Assembly: GCA_011088105.1 (NCBI GenBank)
Contig: JAALKI010000026.1
Location: 1-33,047, forward strand
Direction of reading: 5' to 3'
DNA: 33,047 bases
Source of the DNA: Nitrospirota bacterium
Lineage (GTDB): Bacteria; Nitrospirota; Nitrospiria; Nitrospirales; UBA8639
In this document: positions 9,215-18,428 of the stretch, piece after piece
Layout of the letters: each line of letters starts with the position of its first letter
Numbering within the stretch: position 1 is the first letter of the stretch
Position numbers and translations under genes: made by a program
The notes under the pieces: generated by a model
Databases searched by the model: none
Told to the model about the DNA's origin: nothing
Seen by the model: only the letters and a program-made list of their open reading frames with translations

Positions 9215-9772
9215 TTAGCCAATGTTCTGCTCATAGACTTTTGCGACGATCTTGGCATTTAGGTTACCCAAATGGCCTGGAAATTTTTGTTGAATAGCTT
9301 TCTCCACCGACAGTTTGCTGAGTGAACCCGTGAGCTTCGCAAACCCTGCGACAAGCCCTGTATTAACGAACGGTTGTCCCAAGTGTTGCATGGCGATTTC
9401 AGAAACAGGAATCACACGACAATGTCCTTCAGGAAGCGTCGAACAAAACTCTTCGACCTGTAAAGCCTCAAGTGTTCTCGTGGAGTTGATAAGGACATAT
9501 CCATTTTGCGACAAACCACTGAAGACATCGACATGCAACAGCAAGGTTGAATCTTGAATGATGACGACATTTGGATGGGAAACTGGTTCATGTGATCGTA
9601 TTTTCGCGTTACTTATTCGGCAAAAAGCTGTCACAGGAGCGCCCATTCTTTCAGATCCAAAACTTGGAAACGCCTGCGCGTACTTCCCATCGAAGAAAGC
9701 CGCTACAGAAAAAAGCTCGGCTGCAGTGACGACCCCTTGTCCACCACGTCCATGAATACGGATTTGGAACAT
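9215..9772 (-). CDS. porC: 2-oxoacid:acceptor oxidoreductase, gamma subunit
   Basis: A 186-residue gamma subunit, first gene of the four-gene operon. The N-terminus MFQIRIHGRGGQGVVTAAEL and the block QAFPSFGSERMGAPVTAFCRI are diagnostic for the PorC family, whose role is binding of the CoA-side substrate in the complex. I chose the ATG at 9770-9772; a TTG two codons upstream (9778) is in frame and cannot be excluded because neither start has a strong Shine-Dalgarno. The order gamma-alpha-beta-flavoprotein matches NAD(P)-linked 2-oxoacid oxidoreductases. Confidence 0.92.
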   Translation of the reverse strand: MFQIRIHGRGGQGVVTAAELFSVAAFFDGKYAQAFPSFGSERMGAPVTAFCRISNAKIRSHEPVSHPNVVIIQDSTLLLHVDVFSGLSQNGYVLINSTRTLEALQVEEFCSTLPEGHCRVIPVSEIAMQHLGQPFVNTGLVAGFAKLTGSLSKLSVEKAIQQKFPGHLGNLNAKIVAKVYEQNIG

Positions 9773-9824
9773 CAGCAACGCCCATAAAACCTAGATGGAA
9801 CCGCCTGGTTTTGTCTTACGCCTG

Positions 9825-9863
9825 ATTATCCTTCTTTAATGAATAGAAGCAAGAGCCATGCCC
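9825..9863 (-). promoter_or_regulatory. Candidate promoters of the por operon (sigma-54-like, overlapping a sigma-70-like)
   Basis: On the minus strand, GGGCATG-GCTC-TTGCT (9863-9848) matches the sigma-54 consensus TGGCACG-N4-TTGCW at 14 of 16 positions, counting N4 as free, with the required GG-N10-GC spacing. It lies about 75 bases before porC. A weaker sigma-70 reading overlaps it: TTGCTT (9852-9847), 16 bases, GATAAT (9830-9825). No enhancer-binding site was identified. Confidence 0.4.
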
Positions 9864-10205
9864 CACGGAAGTGTTCCGACATGACCTATGAAACAGTGAA
9901 ATGACAGATGAGAAAATGGAAGGGGAATTTCTGATTACGGGTCAATGAGAATGATATCTGCGTTGAACGATTCTTATGGCTAAGATGTGCCAAGATCTTG
10001 AAACGACAGAGGATTTTAAAAACGCAGACAGCCTTTTGCGGTCTATTGAGGCTTTTTCTTAAAGCTGGCACGCAAAGGATTGATGCAGATCGCCTTAAAA
10101 ACTCCTCAATTTAGGTTATAGAGTTGAGGCGAAACGCAACTCGAAGAAAATTAAGGCCTGGGGCAAAAGGCATCAGCAGGAAAATCTTAAGAAATTGCGC
10201 CGAGC
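9864..10205. other. Intergenic between ftsH and the por operon
   Basis: No supported gene. One short inverted repeat, CCTCAA with TTGAGG around a 14-base loop (about 10107-10132), lies downstream of ftsH and may serve as a weak terminator, but no T-run follows on the minus strand. Confidence 0.4.
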
Positions 10206-12041
10206 CTAGGTGACTTGTTTGATTTTCGGTTCTTCGTGCGAGCGAAGGAGTTCTTGAAGACTTTTGCCTGACATCACTTCATCAGCCAAGAGTTTTTTAG
10301 CTCCTTGAACTAATACAGGTTTGATTTGAGTAAGGAGAGATTGGACTCGAGTTTGCTGGTTATCAATAAGAAGTCGCACTTCTTGGTCAATTTCTCTTGC
10401 TGTTTCTTCTGAATAGATCTCTCTCGAAGCATGTTCATTCGGGCCGAGAAACATGGACTGCCCTAAGCCTTGCTCTAGGGTCACGGCTCCCAATGTATTG
10501 CTCATACCATAATTTTTGATCATCAGTTTGGCAATGTTGGTAGCTTTTTGAAGATCATCTGCTGCTCCAGTTGAAGCTTCACCGAAAATGAGTTCTTCGG
10601 CAACACGACCACCCAAAAGAACAGCAATCTTGCTTTCTAATTCCGATCGAGTGAGCAGATACCGGTCTTCAGTTGGTAACTGCATCGTATAGCCTAATGC
10701 CGCAATACCTCGTGGAATGATAGAAATTTTCTGAATAGGATCGGAGCCTGGGATCAGCATGGCCACCAGGGCATGCCCCACTTCATGATGAGCCACTCGT
10801 TTTCGTTCTTCTTCACTCAGTACACGGTTTTTTTTCTCGAGTCCAGCGACCCCTCGCTCCACCGCTTCTTCTAAATCTGCTTGTTCCACTGTCTCACGAT
10901 TTTTTCGAATCGCCAATAAGGCGGCTTCGTTTATCACGTTCGCGAGATCTGCCCCGACCATTCCAGGAGTCATGGCTGCAATTTTTTCAAGTGCCACATC
11001 ACTAGCCAGTTTGATCACCTTAGCATGGATCTGCAGAATGGCCTCTCGACCGGATCGGTCTGGGCGGTCCACTAAGACTTGGCGGTCAAATCGGCCTGCC
11101 CGCAGTAAGGCTTGATCAAGAATCTCAGGTCTATTTGTGGCGGCAAGAATAATCACTCCGACTCGTGGGTCGAATCCGTCCATTTCCACTAGTAATTGAT
11201 TCAATGTTTGTTCACGTTCTTCGTGAGCCATTGGACCAGCGCCTCTGGCTTTTCCTAGCGCGTCGAGTTCATCGATAAAAATAATGCAGGGAGCCTTTCC
11301 CTTTGCATTCTCAAACAAATCTCGCACTCGTGCAGCTCCCACCCCAACAAACATTTCGACGAACTCCGAACCACTGATTGAGAAAAACGGTACGGCAGCT
11401 TCACCAGCAATCGCTCGTGCCAATAATGTCTTCCCCGTTCCCGGAGGACCAACTAACAGAACACCTTTGGGAATACGACCACCGATACGGGTAAATTTCT
11501 CTGGGGTCTTGAGAAATTCGATAACCTCTAAGAGCTCGTCCTTGGCTTCATCTACTCCGGCCACATCTTTCATACTCACAGGGATGTCTTTTTCCATATA
11601 GATCTTCGCCTTGGATTGCCCGATTCGCATGAAACTACCACCCGGCCCTTGACTAACTCGTCGAAACATGAAAATCCAAATGGCCACAAAGATCAATATG
11701 GGAATTACCCATGACGCCACGTCTTTCCATAACGTGCTCACGATCACTCCAGAAAATTCGACATTCTTTTCCTCAAGAAGTCTTACTAAATCAGGATCAT
11801 CGACCCGAATCGCTTTGAACCACTTTTCCTTCTCTTCTTGGACAGCAGGCTTGAACTTTCCATTAATGATCGTGTCCGTAATCGCGACCTCAGCCACCTT
11901 GTCCTCAAGCAGCCAGGCCTTGAACTGGCTATAAGGCACTTCATCCAGATGCTGCGAGGCCAAATATATTTCCTGCAGCATAATGAGCCCCCAAAACGCG
12001 ATGATGAAATACCATATGGAAAAACGAAATTTCTTATCCAT
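10206..12041 (-). CDS. ftsH: ATP-dependent zinc metalloprotease FtsH
   Basis: A 611-residue membrane-anchored AAA+ protease that unfolds and degrades membrane and regulatory proteins. Two N-terminal helices (about residues 8-28 and 108-126) flank a periplasmic domain. Walker A is GPPGTGKT (198-205), Walker [11 protein letters not shown] (about 253-262), and the second region of homology [20 protein letters not shown] (301-320). The zinc site HEVGH is at 419-423 with the third ligand in [10 protein letters not shown] (about residue 495). Length is typical. The start follows GAGGAGT and lies four bases after the stop of a decayed cation-ATPase reading frame, so the gene was probably once coupled to it. 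Flanking stress-protein and cation-ATPase genes suggest an accessory stress copy rather than the main housekeeping one; that is inference. Confidence 0.96.
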   Translation of the reverse strand: MDKKFRFSIWYFIIAFWGLIMLQEIYLASQHLDEVPYSQFKAWLLEDKVAEVAITDTIINGKFKPAVQEEKEKWFKAIRVDDPDLVRLLEEKNVEFSGVIVSTLWKDVASWVIPILIFVAIWIFMFRRVSQGPGGSFMRIGQSKAKIYMEKDIPVSMKDVAGVDEAKDELLEVIEFLKTPEKFTRIGGRIPKGVLLVGPPGTGKTLLARAIAGEAAVPFFSISGSEFVEMFVGVGAARVRDLFENAKGKAPCIIFIDELDALGKARGAGPMAHEEREQTLNQLLVEMDGFDPRVGVIILAATNRPEILDQALLRAGRFDRQVLVDRPDRSGREAILQIHAKVIKLASDVALEKIAAMTPGMVGADLANVINEAALLAIRKNRETVEQADLEEAVERGVAGLEKKNRVLSEEERKRVAHHEVGHALVAMLIPGSDPIQKISIIPRGIAALGYTMQLPTEDRYLLTRSELESKIAVLLGGRVAEELIFGEASTGAADDLQKATNIAKLMIKNYGMSNTLGAVTLEQGLGQSMFLGPNEHASREIYSEETAREIDQEVRLLIDNQQTRVQSLLTQIKPVLVQGAKKLLADEVMSGKSLQELLRSHEEPKIKQVT

Positions 12042-12045
12042 GCGC

Positions 12046-12240
12046 TCACTCCTCAGGTGAATGACCCGTTGTTCGCCATTTTATCGCCTTAAAGACCTCC
12101 ACGGCGACTAATATCGTAAACACCAAAAAATGAGCGATCCCCAACTCCCTAACGTCACTGGTGACACGTCGAGAATGCCTTGGGTCGCTGGAACATACAT
12201 GCCAACAACTAGAAACTCTTTTCCTAATGTCCTCAATTTG
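12046..12240 (-). pseudogene. C-terminal remnant of a cation-transporting P-type ATPase
   Basis: Read on the minus strand, about 60 residues match the last two membrane helices of P2-type (Ca2+-like) ATPases: LVVGMYVPATQGILDVSP, then LGSWGSLIF in one frame, and from 12123 VFTILVAVEVFKAIKWRTT in the next, ending at TGA 12048-12046. The two parts join if a T is added to the six-T run (complement of about 12124-12129). There is no N-terminal part in the window; the next gene upstream is the intact Usp gene. It differs from the C-terminus of the ATPase at 13325-16039, so it comes from a second ATPase. The match is from memory of the family, not a search. Confidence 0.6.
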
Positions 12241-12247
12241 AATCTGA

Positions 12248-13168
12248 TTAGCGCACTATGAGCACGGAACACGATGAGTTGCGCGCCACTTTGTGGGCCA
12301 CACTTCCCAAAAGGAAGCGCCTCAACCCTGTGAGTCCCCTTGATCCCACCACAACAAGATCAGCTCGGGTTTGTTTGATTGCCTTGAGAATTTCATCGGC
12401 AGCATGCCCTTCAGTTACCTTCGCTTCGATACACAATTTTCTTCGACCAAGGGTACGCCGCGTTTCCTGAAGAAGTATTTCTCCCATTTGCTCACCTGTT
12501 TGTTTAATAGCCGCAGTCAATTGTGTTGCCCTCAAATGGCCTGTAAACCCATAGGCCATGCGTGTCAGAGAGTCAGGCGTTTCCACGACATGAAGGATGT
12601 TAAGGTGTGTCGATTTTGGAAAATTCAAGCTCTTGAACAGGGTGACGGCCCTTTGAGAGTCTTGGGATCCATCTGCCGCGAGCAGAACGCGCATGTTTCG
12701 TGCTTTACGACGGATCCAACGGGGATCGCCTCTCACCACGAGTACCGAACATGTAGCGTCACTCAATACCCACTCACTGACGCTACCGAGGAGAAATCGT
12801 TTCATGCCTGATAACCCCTTGGCACCCACGACAACCAAGTCAATCTGATGTTGGTCAATCGCCGTGAGAATCTCGACCCCGGGGATGCCTTCTACGACAT
12901 CGGTTCGAACCTCTAACCTCGGTCTGGATAATGAATCTGCCAAACGGCTAATGAACCGACGAGCTTTCGTTGTTGCTTTTTCCCAGACAGCAGCAATCTT
13001 GTCACGAAACTGGCTGGCGTCATCAAAGGCAGTCCACTCCGGCCACTGTTTTATTTCAACGATATCCAGGATATACACGACAGAGTTTGCCGACAAATGA
13101 AGTCCTTGCACCCAATGGGCCGCGGCTAAAGAATTCCGTGATTGATCAACGGCCAGTAACACCTTCAT
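12248..13168 (-). CDS. Tandem universal stress protein (UspA family), intact
   Basis: A 306-residue protein of two UspA domains. Domain 1: MKVLLAVDQSRNSLAAAHWV to CSVLVVRGD; domain 2: MRVLLAADGSQDSQRAV to CSVLIVR. Both carry the ATP-binding pattern G-2x-G-9x-G-S (GAKGLSGMKRFLLGS and GSRGLTGLRRFLLGS), so nucleotide binding is expected. Such proteins support survival under stress, energy limitation or toxic ions. It lies between the large cation ATPase (upstream) and the ATPase remnant plus ftsH (downstream), all on the same strand. The start at 13166-13168 has an AGAAAGGAG site. It belongs to the same general type as the broken protein at 4275-5139. Confidence 0.93.
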   Translation of the reverse strand: MKVLLAVDQSRNSLAAAHWVQGLHLSANSVVYILDIVEIKQWPEWTAFDDASQFRDKIAAVWEKATTKARRFISRLADSLSRPRLEVRTDVVEGIPGVEILTAIDQHQIDLVVVGAKGLSGMKRFLLGSVSEWVLSDATCSVLVVRGDPRWIRRKARNMRVLLAADGSQDSQRAVTLFKSLNFPKSTHLNILHVVETPDSLTRMAYGFTGHLRATQLTAAIKQTGEQMGEILLQETRRTLGRRKLCIEAKVTEGHAADEILKAIKQTRADLVVVGSRGLTGLRRFLLGSVAHKVARNSSCSVLIVR

Positions 13169-13324
13169 GCATAGGCTCCTTTCTCTGTTTGGAACGAGAA
13201 GTTCTAGCTGTGTGCAAACCCTTTCAATCTGTCACCTTGCCACCTTCAGGAGGTAACAGCCCATGTTGATTGTTATACACTGGGGACTAGGGGAAGGACA
13301 GCGCTTTCTCCACGGTCTGTTAAG

Positions 13325-16039
13325 TTATGTCTTCAGCCTTCGTCGACACCATTTTTCCATCCCAACGATGAAATAGCTCCCCAGCCCAATGCCAATGATC
13401 GGTATCCATGTTGCTCCATCGATTGGGGCAGTATGAAACAGGAAATTCATCGCCGGGGCATAGGTGAACAGCAATTGCAGCACAATTGTTGTCAAGACAC
13501 CACCGGTGACCCAAGGATTACTGAACAGGCCGAGCTGAAACATCGATCGGTCCAGTGAACGACAATTAAAGAGATAAAACAACTCGACCATCACAAAGAC
13601 ATTGACGGCCACAGTCCGGGCTTCCTCCAACGTGCCGCCTGTGCTCAGTACCCAAAAAAATAAGCCAAACGCACCGACGAGGAGGAGTGCCCCAACAAGC
13701 AGAATTCGCCACACCAACTCGCTGGTCAGTAACGGCCGGCTGGGATCCCGTGGGAAGCGCTCCATAATCCGCGCCTCCTTGGGCTCAAAGGCCAGCATGA
13801 GTCCTAACGCCACTGCGGTGGTCATGTTGATCCAGAGGATCTGCACTGGCAAAATCGGCAAGGCCCATCCAGCACCAATAGCCGTTAGGATCACCAGTCC
13901 TTCTCCCATATTCGTCGGAAGAGTCCACACAATAAACTTCGTCAGGTTGTCAAAGACCCCTCGTCCTTCTTCAACCGCCGCTTCAATTGAAGCAAAATTA
14001 TCATTGGTGAGAATCATATCTGCAGCTTCTTTGGCCACCTCTGTACCCCCTCGGCCCATGGCCACACCGATATCGGCTTGCTTGAGTGCCGGTGCATCAT
14101 TGACCCCATCCCCAGTCATTGCGACAACGTGTCCACGTGCCTGTAAGGCTTCAACCAGTCGCAGTTTTTGCTCTGGTGCCACTCGCGCAAATACCAAGGT
14201 CTCGTTCGCAAAATCCGCCATTTGGTTCACTGAGCTCATTCCCAAGTCAGTCCCCGTCATGACTCTTGGCTCCCCTGCATCCGAGACTGTTGTTGCCCCA
14301 AGTCCAATCTTCTGGGCAATGGCCCTTGCCGTGATGGCATGGTCACCGGTAATCATTTTGACCTCGATCCCAGCACGTTGACAGTTTTGCACCGCTCCGA
14401 TTGCCTCGGAGCGAGGGGGGTCCATCATGCCTTGGAGACCAAGCCATATCAGTTCAGAAAAATGCCGGTCCGGATCAAGCTTGTTGGTCTCTGACGATAC
14501 AACTCCCTGTGCAAACCCTAAAATGCGAAGGCCACGCTCAGCGAGTGTATGAGCGGCACGATTGATCGTGTCCGAATCACAATGCCGTATCCTCCCGTCT
14601 GCGCCTCGTTCTTGGGTACACAAACTCAAGACCTTTTCCAGAGCACCTTTAATGTAGACGACCGTCGAGGCGTCATCCGTCCTCTGATGAAGGGTCACCA
14701 TATACTGCCGTTGGGATTCGAAGGGAATGACATCGATACGGGGAGTGTGTTGAGAGGCTTGCTTCCAATCAAGCCCAGCTTTTCGAGCCGCCACTAGTAA
14801 CGCGCCTTCGGTAGGATCACCGACGATCATCCATTGCTGATCCCGTTCAACCAGTTGTGCGTCATTGCAAAGCATCCCGGCTATCAGACACTCGCGAAGT
14901 GCCGGTGCTTTTCCGAGATCTATAGCCTTCCCATCTCGCTCGATTGTTCCAACCGGTTCATACCCTCTCCCGCTTACCGAAAATTCTTGGTCCCCAGCGA
15001 CGATAGCCTGGACGGTCATCTGGTTTTCCGTGAGGGTGCCCGTTTTATCTGAACAGATCACCGTTGTACTGCCCAGAGTTTCCACGGCGGGGAGCTTGCG
15101 TATGATTACATGACGTCTGGCCATACGGTTGACGCCAATGGCCAAGGTAATAGTCACAGCGGCGGGAAGCCCTTCTGGAATGGCACCCACCGCTAAGGCC
15201 ACGGCGGCCATGAACATTTCGACCACAGGCAGCCCTCACCACATCCCAATGCCAAAGGTGACGGTGGCTAATCCCAGAATAACAACGGTCAGGATCTGAC
15301 TAAAGTGTGCAATCTTTTTGGTCAGCGGAGTGGCGATATCGGCTGCACTGCCGATGAGCTGATGAATGCGGCCGATTTCAGTTTCGGCCCCCGTACCGAC
15401 AACCACGCCAACTCCTTGACCATAGGTCACTAGCGTGCCGGAGTAAGCCAAGTTCCGACGATCTGCCAGAGCGGTATCAGATGGTAACAACAATTCCTCC
15501 TTCACAACTGGGACGGATTCCCCGGTTAAGGCTGATTCATCGACCTGTAATTCGCGGATGGAAGCCAGGCGCAGATCAGCCGGGACTTTATCGCCAGACT
15601 GTACGAGGACAACATCGCCTGGGACCAGGCTAGATGAAGAAATCTGGCATTTTTCTCCCTCCCGCAAAACCGTGGCTTCTGTTTTGACCATTGACATCAA
15701 GGCTTCTAGTGCTCGCTCTGCGCGGGACTCCTGAATGAACCCAACGATGGCATTCACCAGCACAACCCCGAAAATCACACTGGCGTCTACCCATTCATCT
15801 AAAAGGGCGGTGACGATCGTCGCTGCCAAGAGGATGTAGATCAGAGGATGGTGGAATTGCAGCAAGAACTGTATCAATGGACCATGCCGACGAATCAACG
15901 GAAGCACATTCGGTCCAAACCGCTGAAGCCGATCCATGGCCTCATTTTGAGTGAGGCCTCGAGACACATCTGTCTCCAATAATAGGAGCACTTCATGAAC
16001 AGGTAGCTGGTGCGTGTCGTGATTTACCTGGCCGTCCAT
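13325..16039 (-). pseudogene. P2-type cation-translocating ATPase (Ca2+-ATPase-like), interrupted by in-frame TGA
   Basis: A 904-codon P-type ATPase gene with everything in one frame except a single TGA at 15238-15236. Upstream (267 codons): N-terminal domain, helices, actuator motif LTGESVPV. Downstream: AIPEGLPAA (helix 4 motif of P2 pumps), [11 protein letters not shown] (phosphorylation site), MTGDGVNDAPALKQADIGVAMG and the C-terminal cation-ATPase helices. The stop falls between FGIGMW and GLPVVEMFMAAVA, where relatives usually have Arg, so CGA to TGA is the simplest cause. Restart at a GTG or ATG just after the stop is possible but would leave a pump without its actuator domain. Transported ion is not determined; P2A pumps usually move Ca2+. 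The 5' start (ATG 16037-16039) follows AAGAAG. Confidence 0.87.
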
Positions 16040-16553
16040 CGTGTCATCTTCTTTAAATTAGGTTGCTCTCAACTGCGCTTTTACTCAAAATCTAATACTC
16101 TTCTTTCACCTGATAAAAATTCAGCAGAAAATGATAACCGGTCAGTAACATTAAAACATGCTGCATTTTGCGACACTGCAACATTTCATTCTCGTACCAG
16201 ATTTCCCCAAATCCTGTTGATCAAGAAGTAAAAAATATCTCAGAGTTTCACTCATGCAACAGAAGTACCGCATGATCCTACTTGGCGTTACTCTTGCTTT
16301 TTTTCTCAAGAATAATGAGAAAGATGCGGATCACAGATCTTATTAGAGTAGCGAGGTAGGGGAATTTGCATAGGATCTTCCTTACGTATGAACTCTGCCA
16401 AAAACTATAGAAAAAGAGTATCTGATAAGGAACTTAATCGCATTCAAGCAAACACCAATCTCAATGCTTTACTGAAATGATCATTTACCCAATCTTTTTG
16501 TATGGCATTTTCCTTGCGTTAGCTGTAAAGACAACATTCCTTCTTCACGGACA
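16040..16553. other. Gene-poor stretch upstream of the cation ATPase
   Basis: AT-rich, with no supported gene. It must hold the promoter of the minus-strand ATPase. The last part (about 16480-16553) may be the unrecognisable, decayed upstream portion of the GalT-like remnant that follows. Confidence 0.4.
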
Positions 16554-16784
16554 GAGGATGAGTCGAAAGACAATATCCTTTGGCATGTCCAAATTCTCCC
16601 ACGCGTCACCATTATTGCTGGATTTGAGTTGGGATCAGGAATTTTCATCAACACCATGTTACCTGAAGATCTGCACTTCGACATCGCTCGACACCCTCTT
16701 TCACTTCCGACCGAACCAGACATGTTTTCTCCTCTCTCGTGCGAAACGAGAGGTGACCTCATAGATCCCCTCTCGCTAGCATGA
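16554..16784 (+). pseudogene. Remnant of a galactose-1-phosphate uridylyltransferase-like gene (GalT/HIT superfamily)
   Basis: From 16554 the plus strand reads [17 protein letters not shown], then [16 protein letters not shown] and TMLPEDL, up to about 16665. This matches the C-terminal GalT block (HWH-x-E-I-x-P-R-x-T, then AGFEWGTGFYIN-P-x-P-E). The frame stays open to TGA 16782-16784, but the residues after PEDL no longer look like the family. No start codon and no N-terminal two-thirds are present. A hairpin (CTCTCG with CGAGAG, about 16734-16752) lies inside the tail. The minus-strand open frame over the same bases is a shadow. Identification rests on about 37 residues. Confidence 0.55.
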
Positions 16785-16785
16785 A

Positions 16786-16998
16786 TTAATTCGGTTGATT
16801 GAAGATATGGCCCAACGATTGAGGAAACGTGACTGTCCCACCAGGAAACTCTTTTCCCTTCTGCCACAAATGATAAATGACCTCATCCGTCTTAGCAGCG
16901 GCTTCCGCCACAGCTACATTTACATTGCTATCAGGATAACCACAGCCCTTGACTTATTTTCTAAGCATCCTTTTCAGAACTTCACCTAGATGGCTCAT
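16786..16998 (-). pseudogene. Small conserved-looking gene with an internal TAA
   Basis: On the minus strand the frame starts MSHLGEVLKRMLRK, meets TAA at 16956-16954, and continues VKGCGYPDSNVNVAVAEAA, then AKTDEVIYHLWQKGKEF and PGGTVTFPQSLGHIFNQPN before a proper stop at 16788-16786 (71 codons in all). The region after the stop has strongly protein-like composition, which is why I call it a broken gene and not noise. An AAAAGG stretch precedes the ATG. I do not recognise the family. Confidence 0.4.
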
Positions 16999-17132
16999 GT
17001 CCTTTTTCGCGACATCAATTTATTTTTTTGCTGTTGCAATTTCCTACACCAAAAACCCAGCCGCCTCATACCTCTCTAAATGTAACCCGTGAATAAGTTT
17101 TCATAGCATGATGTTGTAGTGCTCCCTCGAAA

Positions 17133-17900
17133 TCAAGCCACCCGTGAACGTTCTGCTTTCCGATATTGCCGAGGGCTCCGGGACGGCGATGCTTGGTGTG
17201 GGCGTTCTTTGTTGTCCCAGCGCATCCAAGTGTTGATCGTTCGCTGCGCGGCCTCAAAATTGTTAAAGTGCTGTTGTCAGACACACTCCTCTTTCAAACT
17301 GCGAAAGAACCGTTCAATCAGCCCATTCTGCTCCGGCGTATAGGGCGTGATGAATGCCTGTGATATAATGATAGGCGCGCCGGGCTTGGCGAAACCGGCA
17401 ACTCTGCAAGATCAAGCCATTATCACTGCGTAGCACCGGCATGCTCCCAACCGGGCTAAACACGCTGCCTCAAGGGCCCGCTCGGCCTCTTTGGCCCGTC
17501 CCCGCAACGCGAACTCAGACCCCACAATCTTTCGATCATGACAATCAATCACCGCCGTCAGATGCCCTCAGCCATCCCGTCCGCAGGGGATATGGGTGAC
17601 ATCCATGCCCAGCACTCTCCAGGGTTCGGCTCCGCAGGCGCTGCGCCCGTAGGCACGGCGTGCTGACTCGTTGATGAATCAACCATCGTTTGAGGCATAA
17701 CGTCCGATACACCGCTTTGCGATTATGCCCCCACCCCTTGCAAAACCGTAAGAGCGCCCACAGCCGGCGATAGCCATAGGTCGGATACTCCTGAATGAGA
17801 ACCTAAAGTCGCTTGACCAAAGCCTCAGAAAGTTTGGGGGGCCCCAACGTGGCTTGCGTGGGCCAATGCAAGGCCGAACGCGACACCCCTTCCCCTCCAC
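17133..17900 (-). mobile_element. Decayed IS3-family transposase (OrfB, DDE integrase-like)
   Basis: Minus-strand pieces in order match IS3 OrfB: SRSALHWPTQATLGPPKLS and EYPTYGYRRLWALLRFCKG near 17890-17740, DGWL near the first catalytic Asp region about 17560, VLRSDNGLILQS-like text about 17420, and AFITPYTPEQNGLIERFFRS followed by LKEECV about 17350-17275. The C-terminal part ends at TGA 17135-17133. It is broken by several frameshifts and stops, including TAG before EYPTYGYRR and TGA replacing the Trp of CVWQQHF at about 17279. No OrfA, terminal inverted repeats or target duplications were found, so this is an old, immobile copy. Confidence 0.72.
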
Positions 17901-17965
17901 AAGGCGGCATATCTTTCAAACGAGGATGCGCCCGAGTCTGCACAGGAGAGACAACATGACTCATG

Positions 17966-18355
17966 TCAGTGCTGCTGCCCCTTTCGTGCACTATCAACAC
18001 TCCAGATACCCGAACCCTGTGCAGAAATACATAAGAATACAAAGCAGTACAACACGGCAAGTTCACCACCGTTCTCAATCGGAAAGAGCGCTTTTGTCCC
18101 ATGCGCCATCCAATAGGCCGCGGCCATCAACCCACTACAAAGGAAAGCCGCCCAACGCGTGAAGAGCCCAACCATAACCAAGAGTCCACCAAGAGCCTCG
18201 ATCGGCCCAGCTACATAGAGGACCAAGCCTGGGGCTTCAAAGGGCATGGCATTCGGAAAACTGAAGAGTTTTTGCGTGCCGTGAAAAAGAAAGAGGAATC
18301 CCACGACGATGCGCATTAAGGCATAGGATTGCTGAGAACACGATTGTGTAAACAT
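17966..18355 (-). CDS. DoxX-family membrane protein
   Basis: A 129-residue protein with four predicted helices: ALMRIVVGFLFLFHGTQKLF, the APGLVLYVAGPIEALGGLLV region, AAFLCSGLMAAAYWMAHG and ELAVLYCFVFLCISAQG. The FLFHGTQKLF motif and the GPIEALGGLLVMVGLFTRW block are typical of DoxX/YphA proteins of the inner membrane, which are linked to redox and thiol homeostasis or quinone-dependent oxidation. It is the last gene of the MarR-headed run and follows an AGGAAAAT ribosome site. The exact substrate is unknown. Confidence 0.88.
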   Translation of the reverse strand: MFTQSCSQQSYALMRIVVGFLFLFHGTQKLFSFPNAMPFEAPGLVLYVAGPIEALGGLLVMVGLFTRWAAFLCSGLMAAAYWMAHGTKALFPIENGGELAVLYCFVFLCISAQGSGIWSVDSARKGQQH

Positions 18356-18428
18356 AGGGAATTTTCCTTCGGTTGTTGGTTATCTCAAATAAAGGTGCCC
18401 AAGGCACCTCCGTGTCACAAGTATTTTT

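Noticed and set aside
13602-14381. 259-residue plus-strand open frame
   Set aside because: Antisense to the cation ATPase; Ser/Pro/Thr/Arg-rich translation typical of a shadow frame.
15236-15238. Selenocysteine or Trp recoding of TGA
   Set aside because: Relatives have Arg at this position, and other genes in the window use TGA as a true stop.
16481-16867. 128-residue minus-strand open frame
   Set aside because: It overlaps the GalT-like remnant and the small broken gene, both of which explain the bases better; its composition is not protein-like.
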